DNA of 53,158 nt from Bacteroidota bacterium. GTDB taxonomy: Bacteria; Bacteroidota; Bacteroidia; B-17B0; Aurantibacillaceae. A program made the translations under genes and the position numbers. Positions 37,301 through 46,557 of the stretch are shown here, piece by piece. The notes beneath the pieces were generated by a model that was not told where the DNA came from, searched no databases, and was given only the letters and a program-made list of their open reading frames with translations. The stretch is from NCBI GenBank assembly GCA_018267475.1, contig JAFDYI010000019.1, positions 1 to 53,158 on the forward strand, written 5' to 3'. How positions within the stretch are numbered: position 1 is the first letter of the stretch; each line of letters starts with the position of its first letter.

Positions 37301-40057
37301 TTAATGCTGCACAACTATTTTTTGTGTGTACGTACCTACTCGTACAAAATAAACTCCTTCCGGCCACAAAGAAACATCTATCTGAGCCGTATGATTTTTT
37401 AGTTGTATGCTTTGGTTCTTCAGCACTTCGTGCCCTAGTACATCGGTTATTTGTACCTCTGCATTTTCAGTTGATGCAAAACACATAAGCGTAAGCATAC
37501 CCGAACTCGGGTTGGGATACGCCAATAACAAAGCTCCGTTTGCTGCTATCTGCTCTATGCCGGTAGCGCACGAAATAGCTTGTACAGCGGGTCCGTTTAT
37601 AGAATCGCAAGTCAAACCTGCCCCATCAACCGCTTTAACAGAAAAATAATACATCTGTCCGGCGCTTAAACTGAGTCCGTTTTGTGTGGTTGAAGTAACA
37701 TTACCGATATTAGTCCACGATACTACATTGCTTGCTCCTGGTGTAGTGCCAATAGCATATTGATAGTAAGCCATTCCGGAATTTACATCGCTTGCTGTAC
37801 TCCAGTTGGCGCTAAGAGCCGTTGTATTAGAACAAACGGTGTTCGTAGCATTATTTACAGCCGTAAGGCCGGTAGGTGGCGTCCAATCAATGTTTACAGG
37901 CTGTGATACAAATGCGGATAAATTCCCCGAATTATCATTGCAAACCGAGTTGATGTGCGCCGCCGGTGTGGTAGGGTTAGGGTTTTGGTACTCTAAGTCA
38001 TACGCATTTCCACTTCCTACACTAATAGTAGTCGAGGCAGATCGCGAGCGATACACCCTAAACTGGTTGATTAAAGTTGTAGCATTTCCGGTTCTAAATG
38101 AAACATAAGCTCCGCTTGTATAGGGTGATGGATCTGTCCACGAACCAATGAGTACACTATTTTGATATACACGCATAACTCCGCTAATGCGATCATAAAC
38201 AACCACGTAGTCATAACTTTGTCCTACATTTATATTCATCGGACTGCTATATACCGGGCTTCCAAAAACATTATTTACTACTTTATAAATTTGCAGCTGC
38301 TTACTATCTAATCTAAACCATACAAAGTAGCTGTTGTTTCTATTAGAAGAATCGGGTTGGTCGCAAAAAAAGTGAAAACCTGCCCGGCGATTTGTTCCCG
38401 CTCCGGCAACACTCATAGAAAAGCGATACAGATATCTATTAGATAATGTTTGGGTGAGTGGCGCATATATGTTGGTATTTGCCTGGGTAGCATCGCTTTG
38501 ATACAAAGAACTGCTGCTAATACTCCAGGTACCTACTTTTTGCGTCCAATTTGGGTTAATGCTGGGGCCATTAAAATCATCGGCGTAAAAACCATGTGTA
38601 TAATTAGCTCCCCATTTAGTACCATCATAGTAAATAGCCTGATAATACCCCTTTTCTACGCCACTGCCTCCGGTATTATCAACATCCGTAAAGTTGGCTG
38701 TAAAGTTTTGTGTTTGCCAGGTGCCCGAAACGGTTACAGAGGTTGTAGGTGCGATGGTATCGCGTATTACATGTAGGTTGTCAATACCTATATCGTTCAA
38801 GCCTTTATCGGTTGCTATAAAACGCAACACACTGGTAGGCGATGTAGCATTGGTAGTAAAGGTTTGGGTGGTCCAACTGGGAACTTGCGTAGTAGTAATG
38901 GTATAAAGCGATACCGGAAAGGTAGCCCCACCATCGGTAGAGAGCAATACTTGTAATTGAAAGGGAGCCGGTGCCGATTCGTTGTGTATATAATCAAAGT
39001 TCACTGTTTTTGTGCCGGGTGCCATCAAGTTAATATACAAATCCATTGCGCCGGTAGAGCCTGCGGTAGCTGCATAGTTTCTGAAACGCGCGCTGTAATT
39101 TCCATTAGAAGCCGAGGGTGTGTACGAGCCGCTGGTTACGCTGGGCCAGTCGGCGCCGCTATAATCATTTCTGTGCCAATAGTTGTACCCACTGGGCGAA
39201 GTGCCTCCGATGCTGCTTTTCCAGTATTGGTCAGGCAGGCGACCGGCAGGATATCCGGCTGTGCAACTGTCGGCCATCCAACTTTCAAAAGAAGTAAAAT
39301 AAGGAACCGAAGCATAATACGTGTGGCACGAAGGAGGGGCGCCGCAACTCATTAAAGAAGTAAGATCGCTCATGGTTCCATGAAAATAATCTAAATCTAC
39401 ATTTCCGCTCCCGCTGATACCGGGCACGGTGCCCGTCCACGAGTATTGTTTAAACGAATAATTAGGATACCAAACGCCTAAGTAGGTAGAAGAAGGCGCC
39501 GCGGTAGGGTTTCCATCGGGGTCAGCCACCCAAAGTTTATATTGTGTAGCCAAACTGCTTCCTAAGCTGTTGGCAATAGATCCTGACGTATATATAATAG
39601 GGGTAATGCCTGTGGCTGCCTGCACGGTGCTGCACCAAGTCTGTATCCAAGTGGTTTGTGCTGCCCAAGATAGGGAGGTGCTTACCTCATAATCTAATAC
39701 AGGGGGCAATTGACAAGACACAATATAAGGCTGCGCCACACTTAGAAAAAAGTTAGCTTCGGCTGTAGCGCCGGCCGTAGTGGTATGCGTATCGGGGTGT
39801 GCAAAATGATAGCCTCCCATATACATACCCGCTGCTTCGCCGTTTGTGATGTTGCTGGTAAAATAACTATCGGTTACGGTTAATCCTTCTGTGGCTTTTG
39901 CCCAAGCAAACGTGTAACCGGCTCCTTTTACACTCGTCCAGTTGATAGAGCCCTGATAGCTGGAAACATCTAATCCCAAAATAGTTTGAGCTTTAATAGA
40001 ATAGACTACAAGGCTTAAAACAAAAACAAAAATTTTAATGCGTTGATTTATTTTCAT
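37301..40057 (-). CDS. Secreted GH25 lysozyme with C-terminal T9SS sorting domain
   Basis: 918 aa. Signal peptide to about residue 23. Residues 25-235 are a GH25 muramidase domain: D30 (LGLDVSSYQG), the D-x-E pair D122/E124 (PVLDYEVS), and VDLDYFHG at its end. The following regions read as beta-sandwich modules: a MAM/choice-of-anchor-like part at about 250-435 and a LamG-like part at about 500-680, then a fibronectin-like part. The last 75 residues (LLLAYPNPSSGMLTL, VQITDVLGHEV, PEGVYFVRV) are a T9SS type A sorting domain. The enzyme should cut peptidoglycan glycan strands outside the cell. Its start overlaps the end of the upstream 155-aa gene by 23 bp, so the two form an operon. Confidence 0.9.
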   Translation of the reverse strand: MKINQRIKIFVFVLSLVVYSIKAQTILGLDVSSYQGSINWTSVKGAGYTFAWAKATEGLTVTDSYFTSNITNGEAAGMYMGGYHFAHPDTHTTTAGATAEANFFLSVAQPYIVSCQLPPVLDYEVSTSLSWAAQTTWIQTWCSTVQAATGITPIIYTSGSIANSLGSSLATQYKLWVADPDGNPTAAPSSTYLGVWYPNYSFKQYSWTGTVPGISGSGNVDLDYFHGTMSDLTSLMSCGAPPSCHTYYASVPYFTSFESWMADSCTAGYPAGRLPDQYWKSSIGGTSPSGYNYWHRNDYSGADWPSVTSGSYTPSASNGNYSARFRNYAATAGSTGAMDLYINLMAPGTKTVNFDYIHNESAPAPFQLQVLLSTDGGATFPVSLYTITTTQVPSWTTQTFTTNATSPTSVLRFIATDKGLNDIGIDNLHVIRDTIAPTTSVTVSGTWQTQNFTANFTDVDNTGGSGVEKGYYQAIYYDGTKWGANYTHGFYADDFNGPSINPNWTQKVGTWSISSSSLYQSDATQANTNIYAPLTQTLSNRYLYRFSMSVAGAGTNRRAGFHFFCDQPDSSNRNNSYFVWFRLDSKQLQIYKVVNNVFGSPVYSSPMNINVGQSYDYVVVYDRISGVMRVYQNSVLIGSWTDPSPYTSGAYVSFRTGNATTLINQFRVYRSRSASTTISVGSGNAYDLEYQNPNPTTPAAHINSVCNDNSGNLSAFVSQPVNIDWTPPTGLTAVNNATNTVCSNTTALSANWSTASDVNSGMAYYQYAIGTTPGASNVVSWTNIGNVTSTTQNGLSLSAGQMYYFSVKAVDGAGLTCDSINGPAVQAISCATGIEQIAANGALLLAYPNPSSGMLTLMCFASTENAEVQITDVLGHEVLKNQSIQLKNHTAQIDVSLWPEGVYFVRVGTYTQKIVVQH

Positions 40058-40502
40058 GAGAAGAGGTATTGGATTTTTTAGATGCTTTTATTTTGGTTGA
40101 TTTTTTAGAAGCAGGCACGTGATTTATTTTTGATATGCAGTTCCACCCCTTGCCATTTACACTATATACAAAAGAAAATACCTTGTCTTTGTATTTTTTG
40201 TTTAACTCAAAACCTTCGTTTGTTTTTACCAAAAAGTCATTAAATTCTTTATTCACTTGAAAGGTGCTGAGCGAGGCATCGTTTTGATTAGCCAACAAAA
40301 CCAACTCGGTTTTCCCAACGGTAAGCGCTTGCGCTCCCAAAAATTTAGCCTGCACTTGAGTAACAATACCCGTTATTACTTTTTCCTGTGTTTTATTTTC
40401 TGAAAGAGTTTGAGGCTCTTGTGCTTTTTCTGTTTGGGCAATAATGACTGCGCTACTAAGGAACGTGCACGCTAAAAAAAAGGCATTTAGTTTTCGTTTC
40501 AT
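40035..40502 (-). CDS. Small exported protein, operon partner of the GH25 lysozyme
   Basis: 155 aa from ATG 40502. Signal peptide MKRKLNAFFLACTFLSSAVIIA. The mature part has a Thr/Gln/Glu-rich spacer, then a compact domain of about 85 residues (IVTQVQAKFLGAQALTVGKTEL... KVFSFVYSVNGKGWNCISKI) that reads like a small beta-barrel, then a Lys/Ser-rich tail. I do not recognise the family. Possible roles are binding the lysozyme's substrate, assisting it, or protecting the cell from it; these are guesses from position. The 29 residues that an in-frame start at 40589 would add are rejected because they cross the promoter. Confidence 0.7.
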   Translation of the reverse strand: MKRKLNAFFLACTFLSSAVIIAQTEKAQEPQTLSENKTQEKVITGIVTQVQAKFLGAQALTVGKTELVLLANQNDASLSTFQVNKEFNDFLVKTNEGFELNKKYKDKVFSFVYSVNGKGWNCISKINHVPASKKSTKIKASKKSNTSSHENKSTH

Positions 40503-40517
40503 GTTTTTATTTTTAGA

Positions 40518-40547
40518 CAAAGGTATTATTTTTATCGACAAAAACAA
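40518..40547 (-). promoter_or_regulatory. Promoter TTG - 19 bp - TACCTTTG for the lysozyme operon
   Basis: On the minus strand, TTG at 40547-40545 and TACCTTTG at 40525-40518 are 19 bp apart. The box ends 15 nt before the ATG at 40502. Confidence 0.72.
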
Positions 40548-40633
40548 GAAAATGAATACATCGTATGTTGTATAAAAAAGGGGGGGCATAGGGCCGTATT
40601 AGCATGTCAATATCCTGTTTAAAAAAAAAAGCC

Positions 40634-40663
40634 TTGTATGTGAAATAAGTTTTACTATATTTG
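40634..40663 (+). promoter_or_regulatory. Promoter TTG - 19 bp - TATATTTG for the SWIB gene
   Basis: TTG at 40634-40636 and TATATTTG at 40656-40663 with a 19-bp spacer. The ATG at 40699 gives a leader of about 30 nt. Confidence 0.75.
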
Positions 40664-40698
40664 CTACTGTTAATTAACCCTCAAAAAACAAAAAAACC

Positions 40699-41079
40699 AT
40701 GGCAAAAAAATCCGCAAAAAAAGCAGTAAAAAAAGCTGCGAAAAAAGCTGCTCCTAAAAAAGCAGTAAAGAAAGCTGCTCCTAAAAAAGCCGCAAAAAAA
40801 GCTGCTCCTAAAAAAGCAAAAACCAAACGCAAAGCAAGCCCTGCCTTGATGAAACCCTTCACTCCAAGTGCTGCTTTAGCAGAAATATGTGGAGGCAAAG
40901 CGGCTCCTCGTTCTGAGTTTGTAAAAAAATTGTGGGCTTACATCAAGTCGCACAAATTGCAAGACACAAAAAACAAACGTATGATCAATGCTGATGCAAA
41001 ATTGAAACCCGTGTTCAATGGCGCTAACCAAGTTTCTATGTTTGATATGTCTAAGCATTTATCAAAACACTTGAAATAG
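40699..41079 (+). CDS. SWIB/MDM2-domain protein with histone-H1-like Lys/Ala tail
   Basis: 126 aa. Residues 2-45 are almost wholly Lys, Ala and Pro with repeated AAPKKA and KKAAKK units, like the tails of eukaryotic H1 and bacterial H1-like proteins. Residues about 50-126 are a SWIB domain: LMKPFTPSAALAEICGG, RSEFVKKLWAYIKSHKLQD, KRMINADAKLKPVFN and the ending SMFDMSKHLSKHLK. SWIB proteins are known in Chlamydia and Bacteroidota; a DNA-binding, nucleoid role is inferred. It has its own promoter and a strong terminator. Confidence 0.92.
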   Translation: MAKKSAKKAVKKAAKKAAPKKAVKKAAPKKAAKKAAPKKAKTKRKASPALMKPFTPSAALAEICGGKAAPRSEFVKKLWAYIKSHKLQDTKNKRMINADAKLKPVFNGANQVSMFDMSKHLSKHLK

Positions 41080-41100
41080 AAGAAATCGGATATTTCAGTA

Positions 41101-41129
41101 AAAAAGCCTGCTTTATAGCAGGCTTTTTT
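41101..41129 (+). terminator. Intrinsic terminator after the SWIB gene
   Basis: GCCTGC (41106-41111) and GCAGGC (41118-41123) form a perfect stem with a 6-base loop, preceded by A and followed by six T. Confidence 0.9.
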
Positions 41130-41178
41130 ATTTATCTTTTGTTCAAAAACAAGGCTTTTTAATCCCTTTAAAATATCG

Positions 41179-41186
41179 TACTTTTG
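41179..41186 (+). promoter_or_regulatory. -7 box TACTTTTG before purL
   Basis: A full TAnnTTTG match ending 16 nt before the purL ATG at 41203. No TTG is seen at the -33 distance. Confidence 0.55.
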
Positions 41187-41202
41187 CATCAAATTTTTTT
41201 TC

Positions 41203-43434
41203 ATGCAACACACACATCAAGAAACACTGCCAACCCTAGATACCGCAAAAAAACTAGGCCTACTACCCGAAGAATTTGAAAAAATAAAAAGCATCTTAGG
41301 TCGTACACCTAATTTTACAGAGCTTTCTATATATTCTGTTATGTGGAGCGAACACTGCTCCTACAAAAACTCTATTATATGGCTAAAAACCTTACCTAAA
41401 GATGGCCCCCACATGCTGGCAAAAGCCGGAGAAGAAAATGCCGGTTTGGTAGATATTGGCGAGGGCTTGGGTTGTGCATTTAAAATCGAATCGCATAATC
41501 ACCCTTCGGCAATTGAGCCATACCAAGGTGCTGCTACAGGAGTTGGAGGTATAAACCGAGATATTTTTACTATGGGCGCGCGCCCTATTGCCCAACTCAA
41601 CTCCTTGCGTTTTGGCGATATTAAATCGGCTAAAACACAGTGGATTATGAAAGGCGTAGTAAAAGGAATTGGTAATTACGGCAATGCTTTTGGGGTGCCT
41701 ACCGTAGGAGGCGAAGTTTTTTTTGATGATTGCTACAACGTAAACCCCTTGGTAAACGCTATGAGCGTAGGTATTGTAAAAAAAGGGGAAACCGTTTCGG
41801 CTACTTCATACGGAGCCGGTAACCCGGTATTTATTGTGGGATCTGCCACCGGTAAAGACGGTATTCATGGCGCTACCTTTGCCAGTGCTGATATTACCGA
41901 AAACTCGGCTGACGACCTCCCTGCTGTGCAAGTAGGAGACCCCTTTCAAGAAAAACTACTATTAGAAGCTACCTTAGAAGTAATAAAAACGGGTGCTGTT
42001 ATTGGAATGCAAGATATGGGCGCTGCCGGCATTACCTGCTCTACTTCCGAAATGAGCGCCAAAGGCCAGCACGGCATGGATATATGGCTGCATAAAGTGC
42101 CCACACGCCAACAAGGTATGAAGCCCTTCGAAATTCTTTTATCCGAATCGCAAGAGCGTATGCTGATTGTAGTAGAAAAAGGAAAAGAAGAAGATGTAAA
42201 AAAAGTATTTGAAAAATGGGATTTAAACTGCGAGCAAATAGGCATTGTTACTACAGGCGACAGACTAAAATACTATATGTTTGATGAATTAGTGGCCGAT
42301 GTACCTGCCGAAACCCTTGTGCTGGGAGGCGGAGCCCCTGTATATAAACGCGAATATAAAGAGCCCGCTTATTACGCTGAAGCAAAAAAGTTTCGTATAG
42401 AAATGGTGCAAGAGCCCGACAACTACAAAACTGTAATGAATCATTTAATAGCACACCCCAACATAGCCAGCAAACGCTGGGTGTATAATCAATACGACAG
42501 TATGGTGGGTACTATAAACCAAAGCACAAACCAACCTAGTGACGCCGCTATTGTGAATATAAAAAACACCAAAAAATCCTTAGCACTTACCGTTGATTGT
42601 AACAGTCGCTACGTAAATGCCGATCCGGAAATAGGTTGCGCCATTGCCGTAAGCGAAGCCGCGCGCAACATTGTATGCAGCGGCGGAGAACCCAGCGCTA
42701 TTACCAACTGTTTAAATTTTGGAAACCCCTACAACCCCGAAGTATATTGGCAATTTGTAGGCTCTATAAAAGGTATGAGCGCGGCTTGTACTAAGTTTCG
42801 AACACCGGTAACGGGCGGAAATGTCAGTTTTTACAACCAATCTTCTTTTGAAGGCCCTGTGTTTCCTACCCCTACCATTGGTATGTTAGGTCTTTTACAA
42901 GATAAAAAAAATCAAACCTCACTTAGTTTTAAAAACGAAGGCGACTGCATCTACTTAATAGGCGACTGTAAAAACGATATTAACTCATCAGAGTATGTGT
43001 ACTCTTTTCATAAAGTAAAAAACACCCCTGCTCCCTATTTTAATTTAGAGGAAGAATATCTGGTGCAACAAGCTGTAAAAGCTGTAATAAAAAAACAATT
43101 GATAGAAAGCGCACACGATTGTTCTGACGGTGGGCTTTTTGTGTGCTTAATGGAAAGCTCGTTTCAACATCGCTTGGGCTTTGAAATAGCCTGCGATAAG
43201 CACATTCGTAAAGATGCTTTTTTATTTGGAGAATCTCAAAGTCGTGTAGTGGTTTCGGTAAAAAAAGAAAACGAAATTGCCTTAGTAGATGAACTAAAAA
43301 AACAAGAAGTAAAATTCAGTAAATTAGGTTTTGTAAAAAGCAAAGAAGTGCTGATAGATGGTGATTTTTATGGCGCAATAGAAGAATTTAAAAACAGCTA
43401 CGATACCAGTATAGAAAAAACGGTAGAAGGCTAA
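41203..43434 (+). CDS. purL: Phosphoribosylformylglycinamidine synthase II (small PurL)
   Basis: 743 aa, converts FGAR to FGAM in purine synthesis. Motifs: [74 protein letters not shown], and in the second half [25 protein letters not shown] and [11 protein letters not shown]. Length matches the small PurL that works with separate PurS and PurQ, neither of which is in the window. Converges with the sensor kinase gene, 27 bp apart. Confidence 0.96.
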   Translation: MQHTHQETLPTLDTAKKLGLLPEEFEKIKSILGRTPNFTELSIYSVMWSEHCSYKNSIIWLKTLPKDGPHMLAKAGEENAGLVDIGEGLGCAFKIESHNHPSAIEPYQGAATGVGGINRDIFTMGARPIAQLNSLRFGDIKSAKTQWIMKGVVKGIGNYGNAFGVPTVGGEVFFDDCYNVNPLVNAMSVGIVKKGETVSATSYGAGNPVFIVGSATGKDGIHGATFASADITENSADDLPAVQVGDPFQEKLLLEATLEVIKTGAVIGMQDMGAAGITCSTSEMSAKGQHGMDIWLHKVPTRQQGMKPFEILLSESQERMLIVVEKGKEEDVKKVFEKWDLNCEQIGIVTTGDRLKYYMFDELVADVPAETLVLGGGAPVYKREYKEPAYYAEAKKFRIEMVQEPDNYKTVMNHLIAHPNIASKRWVYNQYDSMVGTINQSTNQPSDAAIVNIKNTKKSLALTVDCNSRYVNADPEIGCAIAVSEAARNIVCSGGEPSAITNCLNFGNPYNPEVYWQFVGSIKGMSAACTKFRTPVTGGNVSFYNQSSFEGPVFPTPTIGMLGLLQDKKNQTSLSFKNEGDCIYLIGDCKNDINSSEYVYSFHKVKNTPAPYFNLEEEYLVQQAVKAVIKKQLIESAHDCSDGGLFVCLMESSFQHRLGFEIACDKHIRKDAFLFGESQSRVVVSVKKENEIALVDELKKQEVKFSKLGFVKSKEVLIDGDFYGAIEEFKNSYDTSIEKTVEG

Positions 43435-43461
43435 CTAAATGCGCAGACCTTTATTTCATCT

Positions 43462-46404
43462 CTATAAATCCCACCGTATTTCTACTTTCGTTCCGATAGG
43501 ATGTTGTTGCGCATCATACAAATCAAGAATAGAAACGGCGTAATGGACGCCCTGCACTTCGCTAAGAAGTTTTAAACGGTCGGACATGATTTTCATTCCT
43601 ATTGACTGATGATTTTTTCGAGATTGATTTTTTAGCTCTGCTGCTTTTTTTCGGCCAATCCCATTATCTTCTATACACACACACATCTGCTGGTTTTCTA
43701 TAAAAAAACGAACGCTTAAAGCGCCTTGAGTGCCTTTTGGCATCAAGCCATGCAAAATAGCGTTTTCTATATAGGGCTGTAGCAACATGGCCGGTATTTG
43801 CTCGTAGTCAATATCCAAGCGCTCATCTACGTTGATGTTGTATGTAAATGAATTATTAAATCGCATTTTTTCTAACTCTATATACAGTTGCAATGCCTCT
43901 ATCTCTTCTTTCAAGGTAATGAATGCTTTTTCTGAGTTGTTCAAAATGGTACGCATCAATTTAGAAAAACGATTGAGATAAAACACGGCGTCGTCGGTTT
44001 TTTGAGTGAGGATAAAATGCTGTATAGAATTCAACGAGTTAAACAAAAAATGAGGATTCATTTGTGCTCTCAACGCTTTCAATTCATTTTTGGCAATCTC
44101 TATTTGCATTTTACTTTTTTGCTCTTGTTCTGTTTTTAATTGATAGAGGCGTATTCTAAATATCACTACAACAAGCAGTATAGCAAACAATACCACTAAA
44201 GCTATAAACCACCAGCGTTTCCAGTATGGAGGTTGTATAGAAAAAGAAAATATTAGCGGTTCTTTATTCCACAACCCCTGATTGTTGCAACATTTTACTT
44301 TTAGCGTATATACACCTGGGGGCAGGTTGCTATACGTTACGTTATTTTGTGTGCTGGGAGGGCTCCATTGGTTTTCAAAACCTTCCAGCCAATGAGTGTA
44401 TAATACTTTTTCGGGGTTGGTTAGGCAAATGCCCATAAAATCAAAACGAATGTTGTTTTCATAATGCTTTAGTGCTGCTTTTTTAGGGAGGAGCGTATCG
44501 TCATAAAACAATTTCATGCCGGTAAAAGACAGTTTAGCTTCGTTTTCATTGTTTAAAAATTTAGTCGGGCTGTATTTTACCAATCCGTTTACCGTGCCAA
44601 ACCAGATATTGCCTTTCGCATCTTGGCTTAAACCTCCCGTATTGCACTCTAAACCATTAAATCCTTCCGCTTTTCCCAGTGAAATTATATTTTTTTCTCC
44701 TGATTGAAAAAAGCTTTTCAAATCTATTTTATTAGCTCCCTGGTTAGTGCCCGCCCAAAGAGTTTGCCCGCCATTACTAAGTAAAACCGAGTAAACTAAA
44801 TTAGAGCTTAAGCCATCTTCTTCGGTAATGCGTTGCGTTTTTTTTGTTTGTAAATTAACGAGCGATATGCCATCTAAAGTAGCTATGTATAAATAATTAT
44901 TATCTGTTTTTACATCTAGAACTGCTCGTGTTTTTAACCCAAAAGATTGGGTAATGTCGGTTATTTTTCCTCCATCAAGCCGAAATAACCCACCCAGAAA
45001 AGAAGCGACATACAAGGTTCCCTTTTCATCTTGGCACACGCTAGATACTTGGTATTCTGTGCTTTCTTTACCTAAGGGTAACGAGTAATAGTTTATTTCA
45101 CGGCTTTTGCTGTATATATTTTTTATGCAAGCTATTTTGTTTTGCAGGCCTGCCCACATATTATCCTTCTTATCTATAAACAGGCAGCGTACAAACTCAT
45201 TTTGTAAAAAGCCCGGATTGTGAAACACGTTATTTTGTGCATAACACAAGCCGTGGGCAGTGCCTATCCACACCCGGTTAAGGCTATCCACCACCAAAGC
45301 AGAAACATAGTTGTGAGGTATCTTATTTTGAGTAGAAAAATGCGTAAACAAATGGTTGGCCCGCTTATACACACCCCCGCCGCCGGTACCAAACCAAAGG
45401 GCATTATCTTTATCGCACACAATAGTTTGAATGAAAGTATTTTTTAAGCCGTCGTCAAATCCAAAATAGGCAAGACCTTCGTCTCTAAACTTAAATAAAC
45501 CGCTATGCGTACCGATCCATATATTTTGTTCATAATCCGAAGTAATGTAAGAAATAAAATTTCCACTTTCCTCTTTTGAGGGCTGATACATCGTTGTTGT
45601 ATGGTTTTCGTATTTTATAAGAGAGCGAGCGGTGCCCACCCATAAGATGTTTTTATAGTCGGCATACAAACAGGTAATCGGCTGGTTTATATCCGTGGTT
45701 GCTATTTTTTTGCAGCAGCTTTGTATCTCATAGTTAGGAATGCTGAAAAGACCGTAATTGGTGCCTATCCATAAAGTAGTATTTTTATCTATTTCAAAAG
45801 AGGTAATAATGGTATCGCTGTTAGGAGCAAAGCGGTATAGCATTTGTACTTTATTATCGTTAAACCAAAAAAGTTCTTTTTTATTGGCCGCTATATATTT
45901 ATTGGCGTTGCTTTTTATCAAAATACATTCTTTTTGTGCAAAGCGTTTATCTTGAACTATATGCTCTCCATTTAGATAAGCAATGCCTCGTTTAGTAGCA
46001 ATAGCTATCTCTTCGTTTTTTGCAGCTAAGGCGTATATATAATTATCCGGAAGTCCATTTTGTGTGGTATAATTTTTTATTTCATTTCCATAAAACACAC
46101 TCAATCCGCCCAAAGTACCTACTGCTAATTTATTTTTATTATTTTGGCTAATGGCCGTAACCCAGTAATTCACCAAGCCTTTTCGTGGGGTATAATTTAT
46201 AAATTTGGTTCCGTTAAATTTACTTAAACCGCCGTAGCCCCCTGTCCATAAATACCCTTTATCGTCTTGATAAATACTGCTTATTTGTATGTAAGGCAGG
46301 CCGTCATCAACTGTATAGTTGATAAAGTTAAAAGTTTGGGCGCTGATTTTTGTGCTTACAAAAAAAAGAACCCAAATAAATAAACATCTTTTTTTTAAAC
46401 ACAT
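43462..46404 (-). CDS. Propeller-type sensor histidine kinase (LytS/YehU class)
   Basis: 980 aa. Signal peptide-like N-terminus to about residue 22 (KISA). Residues about 25-610 contain many repeats of the kind LWTGGYGGLSKF, LWIGTNYGLF and LWFGTGGGGV, the two-component regulator propeller units that form beta-propellers in the periplasm. A Y_Y_Y-type domain (YTHWLEGFENQW, LPPGVYTLKVKCCN) follows to about 710. One membrane helix (WWFIALVVLFAILLVVVIF) is near 722-740. The kinase core is of the LytS type: H785 in LRAQMNPHFLFNSLNSIQ, then LQPYIENAILHG and IEDNGIGR. No response regulator gene is adjacent, so it is an orphan here; a LytTR-type partner is expected elsewhere. Confidence 0.93.
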   Translation of the reverse strand: MCLKKRCLFIWVLFFVSTKISAQTFNFINYTVDDGLPYIQISSIYQDDKGYLWTGGYGGLSKFNGTKFINYTPRKGLVNYWVTAISQNNKNKLAVGTLGGLSVFYGNEIKNYTTQNGLPDNYIYALAAKNEEIAIATKRGIAYLNGEHIVQDKRFAQKECILIKSNANKYIAANKKELFWFNDNKVQMLYRFAPNSDTIITSFEIDKNTTLWIGTNYGLFSIPNYEIQSCCKKIATTDINQPITCLYADYKNILWVGTARSLIKYENHTTTMYQPSKEESGNFISYITSDYEQNIWIGTHSGLFKFRDEGLAYFGFDDGLKNTFIQTIVCDKDNALWFGTGGGGVYKRANHLFTHFSTQNKIPHNYVSALVVDSLNRVWIGTAHGLCYAQNNVFHNPGFLQNEFVRCLFIDKKDNMWAGLQNKIACIKNIYSKSREINYYSLPLGKESTEYQVSSVCQDEKGTLYVASFLGGLFRLDGGKITDITQSFGLKTRAVLDVKTDNNYLYIATLDGISLVNLQTKKTQRITEEDGLSSNLVYSVLLSNGGQTLWAGTNQGANKIDLKSFFQSGEKNIISLGKAEGFNGLECNTGGLSQDAKGNIWFGTVNGLVKYSPTKFLNNENEAKLSFTGMKLFYDDTLLPKKAALKHYENNIRFDFMGICLTNPEKVLYTHWLEGFENQWSPPSTQNNVTYSNLPPGVYTLKVKCCNNQGLWNKEPLIFSFSIQPPYWKRWWFIALVVLFAILLVVVIFRIRLYQLKTEQEQKSKMQIEIAKNELKALRAQMNPHFLFNSLNSIQHFILTQKTDDAVFYLNRFSKLMRTILNNSEKAFITLKEEIEALQLYIELEKMRFNNSFTYNINVDERLDIDYEQIPAMLLQPYIENAILHGLMPKGTQGALSVRFFIENQQMCVCIEDNGIGRKKAAELKNQSRKNHQSIGMKIMSDRLKLLSEVQGVHYAVSILDLYDAQQHPIGTKVEIRWDL

Positions 46405-46514
46405 ATCTATTGCTATTGCCCGACTAAGATATTAAAAAAGAAGTTTCTTTTTTGTAATTATACTATTTTTTTCAAAACAAGCTTGTTCTTAAGTTTATAA
46501 AATGCGGCATGCTT

Positions 46515-46549
46515 TTTGTTTTTCCTTTGCTGCAAAACGGGTATCTTTA
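46515..46549 (+). promoter_or_regulatory. Weak candidate promoter TTTG - 23 bp - TATCTTTA for the serine hydrolase
   Basis: TTTG at 46515-46518 and TATCTTTA at 46542-46549, one base off consensus, spacer 23 bp. The box ends 8 nt before the ATG at 46558. It sits in the 153-bp divergent gap with the kinase gene, which otherwise holds nothing recognisable. Confidence 0.35.
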
Positions 46550-46557
46550 AAAAAAAT

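Noticed and set aside
40674-40898. Minus-strand Phe/Ala-rich frame of 74 codons
   Set aside because: It is the antisense of the Lys/Ala-rich tail of the SWIB gene and its apparent repeats are a mirror of that tail.
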